Assembly (NCBI RefSeq): GCF_000154845.1
Contig: NZ_DS981507.1
Location: 45,183-109,182, forward strand
Source: Phocaeicola coprocola DSM 17136
Lineage (GTDB): Bacteria; Bacteroidota; Bacteroidia; Bacteroidales; Bacteroidaceae
Direction: 5' to 3'
DNA length: 64,000 nucleotides
In this document: one piece after another, positions 60,737 to 64,000 of the stretch
Layout: each line of letters starts with the position of its first letter
Position numbering within the stretch: position 1 is the first letter of the stretch
Notes under the pieces: generated by a model
The model's input: the letters and a program-made list of their open reading frames with translations, nothing else
What the model was told of the DNA's origin: nothing
Databases searched by the model: none
Made by a program: the position numbers and the translations under genes

Positions 60737-63700
60737 TTAGAATGTAATGTTTACACCAAATGTAAATGTTCTTGCACGAGGATATGTACCATAGTCCATA
60801 CCTAACAACGGGTAGTTTCCAGTATTGGCAGCTGTTGTACTCTTATTCGGATCGGCATTAACTTCCGGATCAATACCTGAATAACCTGTAATTGTGAACA
60901 AATTACCAGCAGTTGCATAAACACGTGCACGCTGCATACCAATCTTTTTGGTCCATGCCTTCGGGAATGTATAACCAACAGTCAATGTATTCAAACGTAA
61001 GAATGAAGCATCTTCAACAAATGTAGATAAAACTGTACCGTTTTCCATATAAGGAACACCATATTTAGCACCAGTATTTAATGCATCCAATGCATCCGGT
61101 TCAACAACAGGAACCAATTCACCATTCTGAATATCATAGATTTGATAACAATCGCTGATGAACTCCAATTTATTGGCACCTGCACCTGTATCTTTATTAC
61201 CATACATATTAATCAAAGAGTTTACATTGTATACATGACCTCCTGCTGCCCATGCAAATCCGGCACTGAAATCAATATCCTTCCATGTCATGTTTAAATT
61301 GAAACCACCGGTATGAGGATGAGTGATTTCACCCAAATCAGCAACGTCTTCTGTATCTGCGACTCCATTACCATCCAAGTCACGCAATTTAACAGCACCA
61401 GGGAATGCTTTTTGACCTTCTGGCAAATTATAATGGCTAGGATAATTACCAACCTGATTACCCAAATCAGCCACTCCAGGTTTCAAGGTATAGGTCTTAG
61501 TTGCCGGATCATAGTTGAAGTCAGCAGTTGTATAATAACCATCACAAATATATCCACGAATCAAACCAACAGGCTTTCCTTCACGGAATTCATAATCATA
61601 AGTCGGAGTTGTAGCACTAGAAGCCCATTGAGAACCATACTGTGCAATGATATTATCAGCCAGTTCGTCAATATTATTGTGGTTGTAGTTATAAGTTGCA
61701 GAAACTCCTAATGTAAAGTCTTTAGTACGAAGAATATCATAGTTTAAAGCAATTTCAATACCTTTATTTGAGGTCTGACCAATATTTTGATACTGATATG
61801 AATAACCTGTAGTTTCATCAATAGGGATACACATCAACAAGTCTTTTGTCGTATTCCAATAAGCATCAATGGTACCAGAAAGGCGATTATTAAAGAAACC
61901 GAAGTCAAGACCGATATTTCTTGAAATAGTAGTTTCCCATTTCAAATCAGGATTAGAAAGCATACCGCTAGGTTTATATCCTGAATAAGTCTGACCATTG
62001 AAAGTTACAGTTGTAGACTCCCATGTTTCTCTCCAAAGGCTGGCATCAATATTATCAGCTCCTGCCATACCATAAGACAAACGAAGTTTCAAATTATCCA
62101 ACCAGCTACGAGTACCTTCCATAAATGATTCATCAGAAAGACGCCAAGCTAATGCACCTGCAGGGAAGTATCCCCAACGGTGATTCGGAGCAAACTTAGA
62201 AGAACCATCGGCACGGAATGTAACGGTCAACAAGTAGCGATCCAACAATGAATAGTTAGCACGTGCAAAGAAAGAAACAGTCTTATCAGGAGTACCGATT
62301 GAATTGCTAAACTTATCTTTTGCCAGACTCTTGTCTGTCTGATCAATCATACCAAAAGCTTGATCAAAATCGAAACCTGCTGGATATCCGTGACCTTCAA
62401 TTTCAGTTGAATTTGATTTAGAAACAATAGTTTCCTGACCTAACAAGAATGACAAGCTATGTTTATCACTCAAGCCTTGAACCTGATAATTCAACGTATT
62501 TACATTACGCAAATTATAACCTTCACTACGAGTAAGTTTTGCTACCTTATGACCTTGAGTCAAACCGCTTTCATAATATTTAGTTTCACCCCAGTTACGG
62601 CCTGCACCAACTTCAGCACGTAAAGTCAGACCTTCAATAATATCCCATGATAAAGCAGCTATACTTCTTACTCGCTGTTTTCTTGCAATGTTCTGAACAT
62701 CGTTAGTCCAATCAACCGGGCTACCATAAGAAGCATCAACGTTATCAGCTCCCAAACCAAATCCACCGAATGCATTAGGATCACCCAAAGGATTATCAAT
62801 AGGACGCCAACGATATGCACCTGATAATAAAGAACCTTTACCGTTTGTTGAAGATTCTTTTCCAGTTGTCTGGTCTTCAGAATAACGTATATCAACATCT
62901 AATTTCAGGTTTTTCAACAGTTCCTGATTCAACTTCAATGATGTATTGAAACGGTTATAACCTGAATTAATCTTGATACCCTCATCATTCAGATAGTTGA
63001 CATTTAATACAAATTTTGTTTTTTCACTACCTCCTGAAATTGAAAGGTTATGAGTATGTGCAATAGCATTACGCAACACATCATCAGTCCAGTCGTGTAC
63101 GTCCACATTCGCATAGTCAGCAAAATGATTACCATAGGCAGCGCCCAATCCAAAGTATTTTGCTACACCATCAGCACTAACAGCACCACCAGTTCTTTCC
63201 AATGCATCAGCATATGCCCACTGATACTTCACGTAATCTTGTGCACTAAGCGGATCCAAGGTTTTAGCTGCAGCCTTTGTCTGCACGTATCCATTATAAG
63301 TAACAGACAGCTTATCAGTCTTCGCTCCCTTTGTAGTAACCAAAATTACACCATTTGCACCACGAGCACCATAAATAGCTGTAGATGAAGCATCTTTCAA
63401 TACATCGATTGTTTCAATCTGATCTGCCGGTATATCAGAAATAGAACTTACCGGAAATCCATCTACAATGAACAACGGGTCATTACTCTGTGTAATAGAA
63501 CCTCCACCACGAACGCGGATAGAAACTTCTGCACCTGGACGACCATCTTGTGAAACAACTGATACACCGGCCAATTTTCCTTGTAAAGCCTGAGATACAT
63601 CTGATACAGGATTAGCAGTTAAAGTTTCATTACTTACTGATGCAACAGAACCTGTCAAGTCACGTTTCTTAACAGTTCCATAACCGATAACCACAACTTC

Positions 63701-64000
63701 GTCCAATGTTTCAGTATCTTCTTTTAAGATAATGTTAAACGTAGTTTGATTTCCTACGGGAATAGACTGCTGAACATAACCTACATAAGTAATAGTAAGC
63801 ACGTCGGAATTTTTCACATCTGAGATTGCAAACTTTCCATCAAAATCAGTAATAGTACCATTTGTTGTACCTTTGACTAATACATTTACACCGATCATAG
63901 GTTCACCTGTACCATCTTTAATGACACCTGTAATCTGTTTACCTTGTGCAAATGCTAGCACACAGAACATACTCAGTAAGAACGTAGAGTATACTCTTCT
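60737..64000 (-). CDS. SusC/RagA-family TonB-dependent receptor (5' end outside window)
   Basis: At least 1087 residues. The open frame runs past the ATG at 63970 to the window edge (ten more codons, reading RRVYSTFLLS), so the true start is outside. Order: signal peptide ending AFAQGKQ, carboxypeptidase-regulatory-like domain (ITGVIKDGTGEPMIGVNVLVKG), the SusC box TETLDEVVVIGYGT, plug domain, and a 22-strand barrel ending in RTFTFGVNITF with a terminal aromatic. It imports glycan fragments with TonB energy. With the SusD-like and GH51 genes it forms a small polysaccharide utilisation locus for an arabinose-containing glycan (inferred from GH51). Confidence 0.95.
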   Translation of the reverse strand, partial: RRVYSTFLLSMFCVLAFAQGKQITGVIKDGTGEPMIGVNVLVKGTTNGTITDFDGKFAISDVKNSDVLTITYVGYVQQSIPVGNQTTFNIILKEDTETLDEVVVIGYGTVKKRDLTGSVASVSNETLTANPVSDVSQALQGKLAGVSVVSQDGRPGAEVSIRVRGGGSITQSNDPLFIVDGFPVSSISDIPADQIETIDVLKDASSTAIYGARGANGVILVTTKGAKTDKLSVTYNGYVQTKAAAKTLDPLSAQDYVKYQWAYADALERTGGAVSADGVAKYFGLGAAYGNHFADYANVDVHDWTDDVLRNAIAHTHNLSISGGSEKTKFVLNVNYLNDEGIKINSGYNRFNTSLKLNQELLKNLKLDVDIRYSEDQTTGKESSTNGKGSLLSGAYRWRPIDNPLGDPNAFGGFGLGADNVDASYGSPVDWTNDVQNIARKQRVRSIAALSWDIIEGLTLRAEVGAGRNWGETKYYESGLTQGHKVAKLTRSEGYNLRNVNTLNYQVQGLSDKHSLSFLLGQETIVSKSNSTEIEGHGYPAGFDFDQAFGMIDQTDKSLAKDKFSNSIGTPDKTVSFFARANYSLLDRYLLTVTFRADGSSKFAPNHRWGYFPAGALAWRLSDESFMEGTRSWLDNLKLRLSYGMAGADNIDASLWRETWESTTVTFNGQTYSGYKPSGMLSNPDLKWETTISRNIGLDFGFFNNRLSGTIDAYWNTTKDLLMCIPIDETTGYSYQYQNIGQTSNKGIEIALNYDILRTKDFTLGVSATYNYNHNNIDELADNIIAQYGSQWASSATTPTYDYEFREGKPVGLIRGYICDGYYTTADFNYDPATKTYTLKPGVADLGNQVGNYPSHYNLPEGQKAFPGAVKLRDLDGNGVADTEDVADLGEITHPHTGGFNLNMTWKDIDFSAGFAWAAGGHVYNVNSLINMYGNKDTGAGANKLEFISDCYQIYDIQNGELVPVVEPDALDALNTGAKYGVPYMENGTVLSTFVEDASFLRLNTLTVGYTFPKAWTKKIGMQRARVYATAGNLFTITGYSGIDPEVNADPNKSTTAANTGNYPLLGMDYGTYPRARTFTFGVNITF

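Overview
The window looks like chromosome of a gut Bacteroidaceae species, most likely Phocaeicola (dorei/vulgatus group). Evidence: SusC/SusD genes, a DUF5117-type metalloprotease, and many promoters with the Bacteroides TAnnTTTG -7 box. Species is an inference. Three layers are visible: host genes, one insertion sequence, and one complete transposable (Mu-like) prophage.

Host, left (1-13970). A minus-strand housekeeping cluster runs tsaB - DUF4290 - murA - rimM - M23 peptidase - dxr - rseP - S9 peptidase (cut by the window edge). An IS4-type element (7128-8813) with an in-frame stop in its transposase separates it from a plus-strand group: yicC, gmk, a small membrane protein, nadD and a secreted zinc metalloprotease.

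Prophage (13989-56779, 42,791 bp). Its ends are fixed by a 5-bp target duplication (ACTAC at 13984-13988 and 56780-56784). Removing the phage plus one copy restores, in frame, the 3' end of a GH51 arabinofuranosidase gene. From right to left: an S24-type repressor with three matching operator-like sites and divergent promoters; minus-strand early genes (MuA-like transposase, MuB-like ATPase, a RecA-type ATPase, GemA-like and DUF3164 proteins and small ORFs); a plus-strand head module (terminase, DUF935 portal, MuF-like head protein, gpG-like protein); then minus-strand late genes (ClpP-like prohead protease, capsid, endolysin, holin, spanin-like pair, tail tube, frameshifted chaperones, tape measure, tail proteins, a 2183-residue adhesin). 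Size, transposition genes and DGR match what I recall of the B. dorei 'Hankyphage' group.

The left end of the phage carries a diversity-generating retroelement (DGR): reverse transcriptase, template repeat (18204-18316) and variable repeat (18807-18919) in the adhesin C-terminus. The repeats differ at 7 of 113 positions, every one an adenine of the template. Other unusual cargo: a papain-fold toxin-like domain fused to the MuF head protein with a convergent immunity-like gene on its own promoter; a BACON-like domain on the capsid protein; a thymidylate-synthase-family protein with the Asn-to-Asp change typical of dCMP enzymes; and a Dam-like methylase.

Host, right (56780-64000). The GH51 gene, now with a 24-residue phage-encoded tail, lies downstream of a susD-like gene and a susC-like gene whose start is outside the window, forming a probable arabinan/arabinoxylan utilisation locus.
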